This document shows positions 1 to 7,592 of a stretch of DNA of 14,131 bases, one piece after another. Under the pieces are notes generated by a model. It made no database searches. It saw only the letters and a program-made list of their open reading frames with translations, and had not been told where the DNA came from. The position numbers and the translations under genes were made by a program. This DNA is from Chloroflexota bacterium (GTDB lineage: Bacteria; Chloroflexota; Anaerolineae; JACRMK01): NCBI GenBank assembly GCA_016200765.1, contig JACQEC010000028.1:1-14131 (forward strand). The letters run 5' to 3'. The number at the start of each line of letters is the position of its first letter. Position 1 is the first letter of the stretch.

Positions 1-1194
1 CAGGCGGTTGAGGGGCTGGCGCGCACGCTGGCGCGCGCGTCGGCCGAGGGCCTGCGCGTTTCGCCGCGCGGCGGCAACACCACGACCGAGAAGTTCATCC
101 CGCCGTTCGACGTTGACCTGAACATTGACCTGACGCGGCTCAACCGCGTGATCGAGTATGAGCCGGCGGACTTGACGGTCAGCGTCGAGGCGGGCATGAC
201 GCTGGCCTCGCTGCAGGGCGTACTGCGGGCGCGCCGGCAGTTTCTGCCGCTGGACCCGCCCCAGCCGGAGCGCGCCACGCTGGGCGGCATCATCGCCACC
301 AACGCCAGCGGGCCTTTGCGCCTGCGCTACGGCACCGCGCGCGACTGGCTGATTGGCGCGCGCGTCATGCTGGCCGATGGCACGCTCGTGCGCGGCGGCG
401 GGCGGGTCGTCAAGAACGTGGCGGGCTACGATATGCCCAAGTTGTTTATCGGCTCGCAGGGAACGCTGGGCGTGATCGTCGAGGTGACGTTCAAGCTGAT
501 GCCCCTGCCGGCTTGCAGTCGCACGCTGGCCGCGCGCTTTGAGACGCACGCGCAGGCCGCGCAGGTGCTGACGCCGCTACTGCGCTCGACTTTACTGCCG
601 AGCGCGCTGACAATTCTGGACCCGCTCACGGCGACCTATGCCGGGCTGGCCGACGGCGCACATTATACCCTGCTGGCGCAGTTCACGGGGCATGAGGCCG
701 CCGTCGCCCGCCAGACGCGGGAGTTTGAAGCGCGCGGCCGCGAGCAAGGTCTGGTCGAGCTGGCGCCGCTGGAGGGCGAGCCAGAAGACGCCCTCTGGCT
801 GCGTGTGCGCAACCTGCCCGCGACGCTGGGCGCTTATGGCGCGGTCGTCGAGTTGAGCGTTCTGCCCTCGCAGTTGGACGAGGCCGCGCAGGCGGTTCAG
901 GCGGCCGCCGGAGAGCATGACGTGCCCTGCGCGCTCTTCTCCCACGCGGGGCAGTCGCTATGGGCGGCTCTGCGCGGGGAGGCGGCGCCCGTGATCGAGG
1001 TCGTGGCGCAACTGCGCGAGTGGGTGGCGGCGCGCAAGGGCTGGCTGGTCGTCCAGCACCTGCCCGCGCCGCTCAAAGGGCGGCTCGACCCATGGGCGTT
1101 GCCGCGCACCGATCGGGAGATCATGCGCCTGCTGAAGACGCAGTTCGACCCGCAGGGGATATTGAATCCGGGCGTGCTGGTGGGGGGAATCTGA
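1..1194 (+). CDS. glcE: Glycolate oxidase FAD-binding subunit GlcE, 5'-truncated
   Basis: This is an FAD-linked oxidase of the GlcD/GlcE (PCMH-type FAD-binding) family. It is a subunit of the membrane-associated complex that oxidises glycolate, or a similar 2-hydroxy acid such as D-lactate, to the 2-oxo acid. The reading frame is open from base 1, so the true start lies upstream; 397 codons are visible. Seen directly: an FAD-binding N-terminal half with SPRGGNTT near residues 21-28, GGIIATNASG near residues 95-104, and the family hallmark VVKNVAGYDMPKL followed by GSQGTLGVI at about residues 138-160. The C-terminal part ends in FDPQGILNPG, typical of this family. E. coli GlcE is about 350 residues, so few residues should be missing. 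The lack of the longer GlcD C-terminal domain and the glcF two genes downstream favour GlcE over GlcD; the catalytic glcD is expected just upstream of the window. Substrate specificity cannot be read from sequence. Confidence 0.88.
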   Translation, partial: QAVEGLARTLARASAEGLRVSPRGGNTTTEKFIPPFDVDLNIDLTRLNRVIEYEPADLTVSVEAGMTLASLQGVLRARRQFLPLDPPQPERATLGGIIATNASGPLRLRYGTARDWLIGARVMLADGTLVRGGGRVVKNVAGYDMPKLFIGSQGTLGVIVEVTFKLMPLPACSRTLAARFETHAQAAQVLTPLLRSTLLPSALTILDPLTATYAGLADGAHYTLLAQFTGHEAAVARQTREFEARGREQGLVELAPLEGEPEDALWLRVRNLPATLGAYGAVVELSVLPSQLDEAAQAVQAAAGEHDVPCALFSHAGQSLWAALRGEAAPVIEVVAQLREWVAARKGWLVVQHLPAPLKGRLDPWALPRTDREIMRLLKTQFDPQGILNPGVLVGGI

Positions 1195-1238
1195 TTCCAT
1201 CCCGGAACCGCCTATCGTACACGGAAAGGATTACCTTC

Positions 1239-2186
1239 ATGTCAGAGCCTGTCCAGAGTGTGCGCGCTTCAACGCTCCAGGCCATCGGCCACACGCCGCT
1301 GGTGCGACTACGCAAAGTGGCGCCGCCCGGGAGCGCCGAGGTATTGGTCAAGCTGGAATATTTCAACCCGACCGGTTCCTATAAAGACCGCATGGCGCTG
1401 GCGATGATTGAAGAGGCGGAGCGGCGCGGCGACCTGCGTCCGGGCATGACGGTGGTCGAATACACCGGCGGCAGTACCGGTTCCTCGCTGGCCTTTGTCT
1501 GCGCCGTCAAAGGCTATCCCTTCAAGGTGGTCTCGTCCGACGCATTCGCCAAAGAGAAATTGCAGACGATGCGCGCCTTTGGCGCAGACCTGACGCTCGT
1601 GCCGAGCGACGGCGGGCGCATCACGCCCGACCTGATCCAGCGCATGATGGCCCAGGCGAAGCAGATCGCGGAAAGCGGCAATAGCTACGCGACCAACCAA
1701 TTTCACAATCGCGATTCGCTCAAAGGATACGCGCAGATTGGCTACGAACTGGTGCGGCAGGTGAATGGGCCGATTCACGCTTTTTGCGGCGGGGTGGGCA
1801 CGGCCGGCATGTTGATGGGGGTGGCCCATGCCCTGCGCGCGTCCAACAGCGCCGCCCGCATCATTGCGCTGGAACCCGCTGCCTCGGCGGTCATCTCGAC
1901 GGGCGTCGCCGGAGCGCATCATGTTGAAGGGATCGGGGTTGGCTTTGTGCCGCCCCTGCTCGACCGCGCGTATTATGATCAGGCGCGCGGCATCGAGGAA
2001 TCGGCGGCCCGCGCGATGGCCCGGCGCCTGGCCAAAGAGGAAGGCATCCTGGCGGGGACGTCGAGCGGGTTGAACGTGGTGGGCGCGTTGCAGGTGGCGC
2101 GCGAATTGGGGCCGGGACACACCGTGGTGACCGTGGCCGTTGACAGCGGCCTGAAGTATCTGGCGGGCGACCTGTACGAAGGGTAA
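1239..2186 (+). CDS. PLP-dependent cysteine synthase-family enzyme
   Basis: This is a fold-type II pyridoxal-phosphate enzyme of the cysteine synthase / cystathionine beta-synthase family, 315 residues. The PLP lysine is K49 in the motif NPTGSYKDR. The substrate-binding loop is TGGSTG (residues 76-81) in place of the usual TSGNTG of CysK/CysM. The phosphate-binding glycine loop reads GGVGTAGMLMG. These substitutions place it in a divergent subgroup, so O-acetylserine sulfhydrylase activity is not certain; a beta-elimination or beta-replacement on another substrate is possible. The frame is open upstream to 960, overlapping glcE. ATG at 1239 is chosen because a GGAAAGGA ribosome-binding site lies 8 bases upstream, the protein then begins like family members (ATLQAIGHTPLVRL-type), and it starts 44 bases after glcE. 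It sits between glcE and glcF with 15 bases to glcF, so it is probably co-transcribed with them. Confidence 0.85.
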   Translation: MSEPVQSVRASTLQAIGHTPLVRLRKVAPPGSAEVLVKLEYFNPTGSYKDRMALAMIEEAERRGDLRPGMTVVEYTGGSTGSSLAFVCAVKGYPFKVVSSDAFAKEKLQTMRAFGADLTLVPSDGGRITPDLIQRMMAQAKQIAESGNSYATNQFHNRDSLKGYAQIGYELVRQVNGPIHAFCGGVGTAGMLMGVAHALRASNSAARIIALEPAASAVISTGVAGAHHVEGIGVGFVPPLLDRAYYDQARGIEESAARAMARRLAKEEGILAGTSSGLNVVGALQVARELGPGHTVVTVAVDSGLKYLAGDLYEG

Positions 2187-2201
2187 GCGAGAAGCGTGTC
2201 T

Positions 2202-3500
2202 ATGGAATCAGCACAGAAGCCTTTGGGGTATACGCCCGACGACCCGCCCAGTTTCGCGGAGATACTGCGCTGTACGCACTGCGGCCTGTGCCTGAACCAG
2301 TGCCCGACCTACCGCGTGCTCGGCTGGGAGATGGATTCGCCGCGCGGGCGCATCTACCTGATGCGCGGCGTGGCCGAAGGCCGCTTTGAGATTGACGCGA
2401 CCTTCGCCCTGCACATGGATGTCTGCCTCGCCTGCCGCGCCTGCCAGACCGCCTGCCCGGCCAGCATTGACTTTGGCAAGATGGTGGAGGCCGCGCGCGG
2501 GCAGGCCCATCAGGCTCTGCCGCAGTCGCGCCGCGAGCGACTCCTGCGCCGCTGGGTATTCGGCGGCATCTTCCCGCGCAATGACCGCCTGCGCCTCGTG
2601 GCGAGGCTGATCGCGCTCTACCAGCGCAGTGGGATGCAGGCGCTGGCGCGCCGCTTGCGGCTGATCCCGCGCGGCCTGCGCGACTCCGAGCGGCTGTTGC
2701 CGCGCCTGCCCTGGCGCTTCACGCAACTGGGCCAGACCACTCCGGCGCAGGGCGTGATGCGCGGGCGCGTGGCGCTGTTGGCGGGCTGTGTGATGGGCAC
2801 GGTCTATGCGCCGGTCAACGAAGCGACCATCCGTGTGCTGACGCGCAACGGCTTCGAGGTGGTCGTGCCGCCCGCGCAGATTTGCTGTGGCGCGCTGGCG
2901 ACGCACGCCGGCGAGCGCGCGATTGCGAAGGAGATGGCGAAGCGGAACATCGAAGCCTTTGCGGGTTCGCCCGCCCAGCCGCGCGATGCCATCCTCGTCA
3001 ACGCGGCGGGTTGTGGCCTGGCGATGAAGGAGTACGGCGACCTGTTGAAGAACGACGCCGGGTGGCAGGAGCGCGCCGCCGCCTTCGCCGCGCAGGTGCA
3101 GGACGTGAGCGAGTTCCTCGTCGCGCGCGGCATCGAGCCGCCGCCCCGCGCGATGCCCAGGCGCGTGACCTACCAGGACCCGTGCCACCTCGCGCACGGG
3201 CAGGGCGTGCGCGCCCAGCCGCGCCAACTGCTGGCGGCCATCCCCGGCTTGCAGTTCGTCGAGATGCGCGACCCCGACCGCTGTTGCGGCAGTGCGGGCA
3301 TCTACAACATCACCCATCCCGACATCGCCGCGCAGGTGCTCGATGCGAAGATGGAGACCATCGCCGCCACCCAGCCGGAGATCATCGTCACGGCCAACGC
3401 GGGCTGTATGCTGCAACTGCAAGCCGGGGTCCAGCGCGCGGGGTTGAAAGCGGAAGTGTTGCATCTGGTCGAACTGCTGGATCGGGCGTATCAGGCGTGA
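2202..3500 (+). CDS. glcF: Glycolate oxidase iron-sulfur subunit GlcF
   Basis: This Fe-S electron-transfer subunit of glycolate-type oxidase passes electrons from the FAD subunits to the membrane quinone pool. Two classic 4Fe-4S ferredoxin motifs are visible: CTHCGLCLNQCP (Cys 24, 27, 30, 34) and CLACRACQTACP (Cys 75, 78, 81, 85). Two CCG (heterodisulfide-reductase-type) domains follow, with ICCGALATHAG at about 227-237 and RCCGSAGIYN at about 360-369; DPCHLAHGQG also matches this family. Length is 432 residues from ATG 2202, against about 407 in E. coli GlcF. A GTG two codons upstream (2196) is possible, but GAGAAG at 2189-2194 has good spacing only to the ATG. The stop codon lies inside the 5' arm of a long hairpin (3495-3565). 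The gene is close behind the PLP enzyme, so glcE, PLP enzyme and glcF look like one operon. Confidence 0.9.
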   Translation: MESAQKPLGYTPDDPPSFAEILRCTHCGLCLNQCPTYRVLGWEMDSPRGRIYLMRGVAEGRFEIDATFALHMDVCLACRACQTACPASIDFGKMVEAARGQAHQALPQSRRERLLRRWVFGGIFPRNDRLRLVARLIALYQRSGMQALARRLRLIPRGLRDSERLLPRLPWRFTQLGQTTPAQGVMRGRVALLAGCVMGTVYAPVNEATIRVLTRNGFEVVVPPAQICCGALATHAGERAIAKEMAKRNIEAFAGSPAQPRDAILVNAAGCGLAMKEYGDLLKNDAGWQERAAAFAAQVQDVSEFLVARGIEPPPRAMPRRVTYQDPCHLAHGQGVRAQPRQLLAAIPGLQFVEMRDPDRCCGSAGIYNITHPDIAAQVLDAKMETIAATQPEIIVTANAGCMLQLQAGVQRAGLKAEVLHLVELLDRAYQA

Positions 3501-3565
3501 GCGCGTTGCGCGTTCACGCGTTTTGATGGCCTCACGAGTTGCGTCAACGCGGAACGCGCTCACGC
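3495..3565. repeat. Long imperfect hairpin with heptad-phased arms at the end of glcF
   Basis: The 25-base arm 3495-3519 is the reverse complement of 3541-3565 except at two positions (G/G at 3508/3552 and C/C at 3515/3545), with a loop of about 21 bases. The first 13 bases (GCGTGAGCGCGTT) pair perfectly. The arm contains the glcF stop codon (3498-3500). The two mismatches are exactly seven bases apart and the arms read as CGCG-centred seven-base units (CGCGTTG, CGCGTTC, then CGCGGAA, CGCGCTC). There is no T tract after it, so it is not a classical intrinsic terminator. A transcript-end, mRNA-stability or factor-dependent termination role is an inference from its position. Confidence 0.75.
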
Positions 3566-3596
3566 GCAACATCCGGACCGCCGCGCGCGGTGACGC

Positions 3597-3625
3597 TTGC
3601 GCCGCGCCAGCACCTGTGCTATAGT
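3597..3625 (+). promoter_or_regulatory. Promoter for the transporter operon (extended -10)
   Basis: A -35 box TTGCGC (3597-3602) and a -10 box TATAGT (3620-3625) are separated by 17 bases. A TG pair one base before the -10 (3617-3618) makes an extended -10. Transcription would begin near 3631-3633 and give a leader of about 144 bases before the binding-protein gene. The spacing and match are good for a housekeeping sigma-70-type factor. Start-site mapping was not possible here. Confidence 0.6.
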
Positions 3626-3663
3626 CCTGCGCGTCAGCCTGTTCTCTGGCGATCATTCTGTGT

Positions 3664-3679
3664 GGCCGCTGATGCGGCC
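3664..3679 (+). other. Small perfect hairpin in the mRNA leader
   Basis: GGCCGC (3664-3669) pairs with GCGGCC (3674-3679) around a 4-base TGAT loop, about 32 bases after the predicted transcription start and about 100 bases before the binding-protein start. There is no U tract, so it is not a terminator; a 5'-stabilising hairpin is plausible. An AAAGGAG follows at 3682-3688 with no start codon at proper distance. I see no recognised riboswitch in the rest of this leader (3632-3775). Confidence 0.4.
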
Positions 3680-3775
3680 TGAAAGGAGTTCATCCGCTAC
3701 CAGCCTAAATCACTCATAGCGCGCGTCCAGTACCGTTACGCATCGTCTACCGATTCATGAAACAAGGGAGGAGAC

Positions 3776-5347
3776 ATGTTCGGAAAGTATCGCAAATCGT
3801 TCTGGTTCGTGACGTTGTGCCTCGTCGCGCTCGTGCTGGCCGCTTGCGGCGGCGGCGCGGCCCCCGCGGCGACCACCGCGCCCGCCACGCCCAAAGTGCT
3901 GAAGATGGCCCGCAACGCCGAGCCGTTCAGCCCGTTTGTGCCCTGGCAGATTGACGACAACCCCGCGCTGTTCATCTCGGTCAACGTCTACGACACCCTG
4001 CTGCGCACCACCAAAGACGGCACCGGCGTCGAAGCGGCGCTGGCGACCAAGTGGGAGACCAGCGCCGACGGCCTGACGTGGACATTCACCCTGCGCGACG
4101 GCCTCAAGTTTTCCGATGGCACGCCGCTGAAGGCCAGCGACGTGAAGGCCTCGCTCGACATGTGCCGAGGCGGCGAGAAAAGCAGTTGGAAGGACAGCTA
4201 CAAAGCGATTAAGGAAGTTCAGGCGCCCGACGATAAGACGGTCAAGATCATCTTGAGCGAGCCGCACGCGCCGCTCCTCTCGGAGCTGGCGATGTTCTCG
4301 GCGGCGATCTTGCCCGCCGATATGGCCAAGGCCACCGACGCCAAGGATTACAATAACGACCTGGCCTGGAAGACAAAGGGCTCGGGCCCCTACTACGCCG
4401 ACGGCTGGAAGAAGGGCGACCCGATCATCCTGAAGCGCAACCCGAACTACTGGAAAGGCACGCCTGCCCTTGACGAAGTGCGCATCGAGTACATCCCCGA
4501 CGACAACACGCGCGTGCTGAAACTGCAGGGCGGCGAAGTGGACGTGGTTGACTTCGTGCCGTTCAGCCAGATTGCCGCGCTGAGCGCGCAGGCGGGCCTC
4601 AAGGCGCAGACGTTCACCATCCAGCAGACGGCCTTCATCATCCTCAACACCGAGAAGGCGCCGCTCAACGACCCGAAGGTGCGGCAGGCGCTGAACTTCG
4701 CCACCGATAAAGACGCGATCATCAAGACCGTCTATTTCGGACAGGCCAAGTTCATGAACTCGCCCATCCCGCAGGGCACCTACTGGGATAAGAATCTGGC
4801 CGGTTACGGGTACGACCTCGCCAAAGCCAAAACGTTGATGGGCGAGTCGTCGGCGGCCAGCGGCTTCAAGATGGACATGCAGGTGCGCTCCGGCAACACC
4901 AACTTCGCCAACACGGCTGTCATCCTGAAAGATGCGTGGGCGAAGATTGGCGTGACGGTGGACATCCAGACGCTGGAGACGAGCGTGGTGCGCGCCAACT
5001 ACCGCGCCGGCAACTTCATGTCCACGCCCAGCGCCTGGACGAACGACATGAACGACCCGACAGAGATTGTCAACTACGCCATGCGCGGCGGGGCCAGCCC
5101 GTTCGCGTACTGGACGCGCTACAACAACCCCGATCTGAACACCAAGATCACCAAAGCCGACCTGGAGCAGGACACGCAAAAGCGCGCCGCGCTCTACGCC
5201 GATATTCAGAAGACGTATAGCGACGCCGCGCCGCTGATATTTATCGCCTATCTCGGCGCGTCGGCCGGCTGGCGCGACACCGTGCAGGGCTTCGCCATTG
5301 ACGGCCTGTCGTACTACCGCTTTGAAGATGTGAAGCTGGGCAAGTAG
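3776..5347 (+). CDS. ABC transporter substrate-binding lipoprotein, SBP_bac_5 (DppA/OppA-type)
   Basis: This extracytoplasmic solute-binding protein belongs to the peptide/nickel (SBP family 5) class and captures the ligand for the permease encoded downstream. It has 523 residues, a usual length. The N-terminus is a lipoprotein signal peptide: basic MFGKYRK, a hydrophobic stretch, then the lipobox LAAC with the modified Cys at position 24, followed by a Gly/Ala/Pro-rich linker. The family signature lies at about residues 89-130, with ADGLTWTFTLRDGLKFSDGT and then a PLKASDVKASLD-type segment. YWKGTPALDEV and PLNDPKVRQALNFATDKDAI are also typical. ATG 3776 is supported by the strong GGGAGGAG (3766-3773) just upstream. 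Family 5 proteins bind peptides, opines, nickel or sugars, and the ligand is not readable here; the downstream amidohydrolases suggest an acylated or cyclic amide. Confidence 0.9.
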   Translation: MFGKYRKSFWFVTLCLVALVLAACGGGAAPAATTAPATPKVLKMARNAEPFSPFVPWQIDDNPALFISVNVYDTLLRTTKDGTGVEAALATKWETSADGLTWTFTLRDGLKFSDGTPLKASDVKASLDMCRGGEKSSWKDSYKAIKEVQAPDDKTVKIILSEPHAPLLSELAMFSAAILPADMAKATDAKDYNNDLAWKTKGSGPYYADGWKKGDPIILKRNPNYWKGTPALDEVRIEYIPDDNTRVLKLQGGEVDVVDFVPFSQIAALSAQAGLKAQTFTIQQTAFIILNTEKAPLNDPKVRQALNFATDKDAIIKTVYFGQAKFMNSPIPQGTYWDKNLAGYGYDLAKAKTLMGESSAASGFKMDMQVRSGNTNFANTAVILKDAWAKIGVTVDIQTLETSVVRANYRAGNFMSTPSAWTNDMNDPTEIVNYAMRGGASPFAYWTRYNNPDLNTKITKADLEQDTQKRAALYADIQKTYSDAAPLIFIAYLGASAGWRDTVQGFAIDGLSYYRFEDVKLGK

Positions 5348-5507
5348 CGAATGGCTGATGGCTGATGGCCGATGGCTGGTGGCTGGTGGCTGATGGCTGA
5401 TGGCTGATGGCTGATGGCTGGTGGCTGATGGCGGTTTGCTATCGGCTATTCGCTATCTGCTATCTGCCATCTGCCATTTGCTATCGGCCATCGGCTATTC
5501 GCCGGGC
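5347..5507. repeat. Inverted heptanucleotide repeat array between binding-protein and permease genes
   Basis: The whole gap between the binding-protein stop and the permease is an uninterrupted array of seven-base units. Units 1-12 (5347-5430) are GCTGATG or one- to two-base variants (GCCGATG, GCTGGTG, GCGAATG). After one GCGGTTT unit (5431-5437), nine units of the opposite sense follow (5438-5500): GCTATCG, GCTATTC, GCTATCT, GCCATCT, GCCATCG and so on. The second block is the reverse complement of the same family, so the RNA can fold into a long hairpin with periodic wobbles and mismatches. For example, GCTGATG pairs fully with CATCGGC when one G-U pair is allowed. The array begins on the last base of the stop codon and ends just before the permease ribosome-binding site. 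It contains in-frame stops, so it is not coding. Confidence 0.9.
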
Positions 5508-5525
5508 TAGGGGTGGAGGGCCGAT

Positions 5526-6393
5526 TTGGGACGCGCAGGCTATATCCGCAAACGCTTGCTGTTGATGATCTTCGTGCTGTTCGGCGTGACCCTGATCATC
5601 TTCAGCATGGTGCGCGTACTGCCGGGCGACCCGGCGTTCCCCGGAACAGTACTGGCTGTTCATCTCCGGCTTCGCGCGCGGCAGTATGGGCGATTCACTG
5701 CTCTACCGCCAGCCGGTCAGCGATCTGGTCGTGCGGCGCGTGCCGGTCTCGATCGGCCTGGCCGTCTACGCGATGGCGCTGGCGGCGGTCTTCACCCTGA
5801 TCTTCGGCGTCTGGTCGGCGGTGCAGAAGGGGCGGCTGGCCGACCACACGATCCGGCTGGGGTTTCTGTTTGTGCTGACGACGCCAAACTTCTGGCTGGG
5901 CATCCTGTTGATCCAACTGCTCGCGCTGGGCCTGCACTGGTTTCCGGTCGCCGGCTTCGGCGAGACGACCCAGGAGCACGTCTGGTATCTGTTCCTGCCG
6001 GCCTTCACGCTCGGCTTGCAATTATCTGCCGTGCTGATCCGCAACCTGCGCGGCCAGATCATCCAGACCCTGCGCGCCGACTACGTGCGCACCGCGCGCG
6101 CCAAGGGGCTGGCCGAGCGGCTGATTCTCCTGCGCCACGTCCTGCGCAACGCGCTGACCTCGACCGTGACCATTTTCGGCTTGCAGTTCGGCTATCTGGT
6201 GGGGGGCACGGTCGTGGTTGAGACGGTCTTTGCGGTGCCGGGCATGGGGCAACTGCTGATCCAATCCATCACCGGGCGCGACTATCCGGTGGTGCAGGCC
6301 ATCACCGTCATCAGCGCGGTCATGGTCATCGTCGTCAATCTGGTGGTTGATCTCTCCTATTCATTCCTCGACCCGCGGGTGACGTATGAGTGA
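5526..6393 (+). pseudogene. DppB-type ABC transporter permease, frameshifted with internal deletion
   Basis: This is the inner-membrane permease of a peptide/nickel-type ABC importer (binding-protein-dependent transport, DppB/OppB class). The start is TTG 5526 with GGAGGG (5515-5520) five bases upstream. The first frame gives IRKRLLLMIFVLFGVTLIIF, the first membrane helix, then VRVLPGDPAF. The family continues only in the +1 frame, from PEQYWLFISGFARGSMGDSL (from base 5641) to the stop at 6391-6393, including the EAA-type loop and VETVFAVPGMGQL. Switching frame within the CCCC run at 5639-5642 would join the two halves. In E. coli DppB about 31 residues separate GDP from the QY motif, whereas here there are about 4. 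Roughly 80 bases therefore appear deleted, which alone would explain the frameshift. It overlaps the next permease gene by 8 bases. It could be a true pseudogene or an assembly error. Confidence 0.8.
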
Positions 6394-7264
6394 GCAAGTT
6401 CTCACTGCCCGCCCCGCGCTCGACCTGTCGCCGACGGTTGAGTTGAGCGCGTCCATGCGCTTGCAGAGGCTGGGCCTGAACCCGACCCTGCTGATGGGCT
6501 GTGCGGTGATGGCGCTGGTGGTGCTGGTGGCGCTGTTCGCGCCCCTGCTGACGCCCTATGACCCGATTGCGCAGGCACTGGGCGAGGCGTTCCTGCCGCC
6601 CGGTAGCGCCGGGCACCCGCTCGGCACCGACAACTTCGGGCGCGATGTCATGAGCCGCATCATCTACAGCACGCGCCTCGACTTGCAGATCGGCTTCATC
6701 TCGGTGCTCTTCCCGTTCTTCTTTGGCAGTCTGACGGGCGTCTTGACGGGCTATCTGGGCGGGCGGGTGGACACGCTGTTCATGCGCCTGGTGGATGTGT
6801 TGATGGCCTTCCCGTTCTTGATTCTGGTCATCGCCATTATGAGCATTCTCGGCACCGGTCTGACGAATCTCTACATCGCCGTGGGCGTCATCGGCTGGAT
6901 CCCCTACGCGCGCATCACGCGCGGCGAAACGCTGGCGGCGCGCAACTTCGAGTACGTGCAGGCGGCCAAGACGATTGGCTGTTCGACGACGCGCATCATG
7001 GGGCGCCACATCCTGCCCAACGTGATTGCGCCCGCGCTGATTTACGTCTTCACCGGTATGGTGCTGGCGATCCTGACCGGCGCGACCTTGAGCTTTCTGG
7101 GCCTCGGCCCCCAGCCGCCCACGCCCGAATGGGGCGCGATGATTGCCGAGGGGCGGCAGTTCTTGCTGTTGGCGTGGTGGATGACCACCCTGCCCGGTCT
7201 GGCGCTGTTGGTGGTGGGCGTGGCGCTAAGCCTGATCGGCGACGGGCTGGCGGATCGGCGCTGA
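6386..7264 (+). CDS. DppC-type ABC transporter permease
   Basis: This is the second inner-membrane permease of the peptide/nickel-type ABC importer, 292 residues. After a cytoplasmic N-terminus, the OppC/DppC N-terminal membrane helix lies at about residues 35-55 (MGCAVMALVVLVALFAPLL). PYDPIAQ and HPLGTDNFGRDVMSRIIYST (about 77-96) are class-specific. The ATPase-contacting EAA loop is at about 193-212 (AAKTIGCSTTRIMGRHILPN), and LSFLGLGPQPPTPEWGAMI is also typical. ATG 6386 overlaps the upstream permease stop (ATGAGTGA), suggesting translational coupling. The C-terminus ends GDGLADRR, a few residues shorter than the usual GDGLRDALDPR-type end. No ATPase gene follows, so the complex would need ATPases encoded elsewhere. 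Confidence 0.9.
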   Translation: MSEQVLTARPALDLSPTVELSASMRLQRLGLNPTLLMGCAVMALVVLVALFAPLLTPYDPIAQALGEAFLPPGSAGHPLGTDNFGRDVMSRIIYSTRLDLQIGFISVLFPFFFGSLTGVLTGYLGGRVDTLFMRLVDVLMAFPFLILVIAIMSILGTGLTNLYIAVGVIGWIPYARITRGETLAARNFEYVQAAKTIGCSTTRIMGRHILPNVIAPALIYVFTGMVLAILTGATLSFLGLGPQPPTPEWGAMIAEGRQFLLLAWWMTTLPGLALLVVGVALSLIGDGLADRR

Positions 7265-7271
7265 GTGCATA

Positions 7272-7586
7272 ATGACTACTTCCAAAGTTGAGATTCAGGT
7301 TCCTGCCGTACAGAATGTCCTTGTAGCCGACGATGCGCTGATCGTGGACCTGTCCGATGGCCGCACCATCTCGGTTCCGCTCGCTTGGTACCCGCGCCTA
7401 CTGCACGGCGCACTGGCCGAGCGCAACCACTGGGAGTTGATCGGCGAGGGCGAGGGTATTCACTGGCCTGACCTCGATGAAGACCTTAGCGTGGAGGGCC
7501 TGATTTGCGGCAGGCCATCGGGCGAGAGCCAGCGTTCGTTCCAGCGCTGGCTAGACGAGCGCGGCCAGTTCAAGCAAAATCAGTAG
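7272..7586 (+). CDS. DUF2442 domain protein
   Basis: This small cytoplasmic protein of 104 residues matches the DUF2442 family. Recognisable stretches are DGRTISVPLAWYPRLLH at about residues 29-45, HWELIGEGEGIHWPDLDED at about 53-71, and SVEGLICGRPSGES at about 73-86. DUF2442 proteins often occur beside DUF4160 proteins and have been suggested as parts of toxin-antitoxin-like pairs; no DUF4160 partner is visible here. The function is not established. The start is ATG 7272, seven bases after the permease stop, with no convincing ribosome-binding site, so coupling to the permease gene is likely. It is out of place between transporter and hydrolase genes and may be an insertion into the operon. 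Confidence 0.75.
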   Translation: MTTSKVEIQVPAVQNVLVADDALIVDLSDGRTISVPLAWYPRLLHGALAERNHWELIGEGEGIHWPDLDEDLSVEGLICGRPSGESQRSFQRWLDERGQFKQNQ

Positions 7587-7592
7587 CGGGCC

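Noticed and set aside
960..1238. Upstream extension of the PLP enzyme to base 960
   Set aside because: The extension overlaps glcE, reads as low-complexity Arg/Gly/Ala, and the ATG at 1239 has a ribosome-binding site and a family-like N-terminus.
3495..3565. Classical intrinsic terminator after glcF
   Set aside because: The hairpin is strong, but no T tract follows and the loop is long; kept only as a structural repeat.
3755..5179. Long open frame of 474 codons on the minus strand opposite the binding-protein gene
   Set aside because: It is an Arg/Gly/Val-rich antisense shadow produced by high-GC codon bias; the + strand gene has a lipobox, family signature and ribosome-binding site. The same applies to the minus-strand frame at 2208-3656.
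5347..5507. CRISPR array
   Set aside because: The units are seven bases with no spacers and the second half is inverted; there are no cas genes.
5637..5645. Programmed +1 frameshift in the permease at the CCCC run
   Set aside because: A frameshift would join the frames but could not restore the roughly 27 residues missing from the family pattern, so deletion or assembly loss explains more.
5513..5800. Small open frame of 95 codons at the start of the permease region
   Set aside because: It is a shifted-frame overlap of the permease with Arg-rich composition and no membrane helices.
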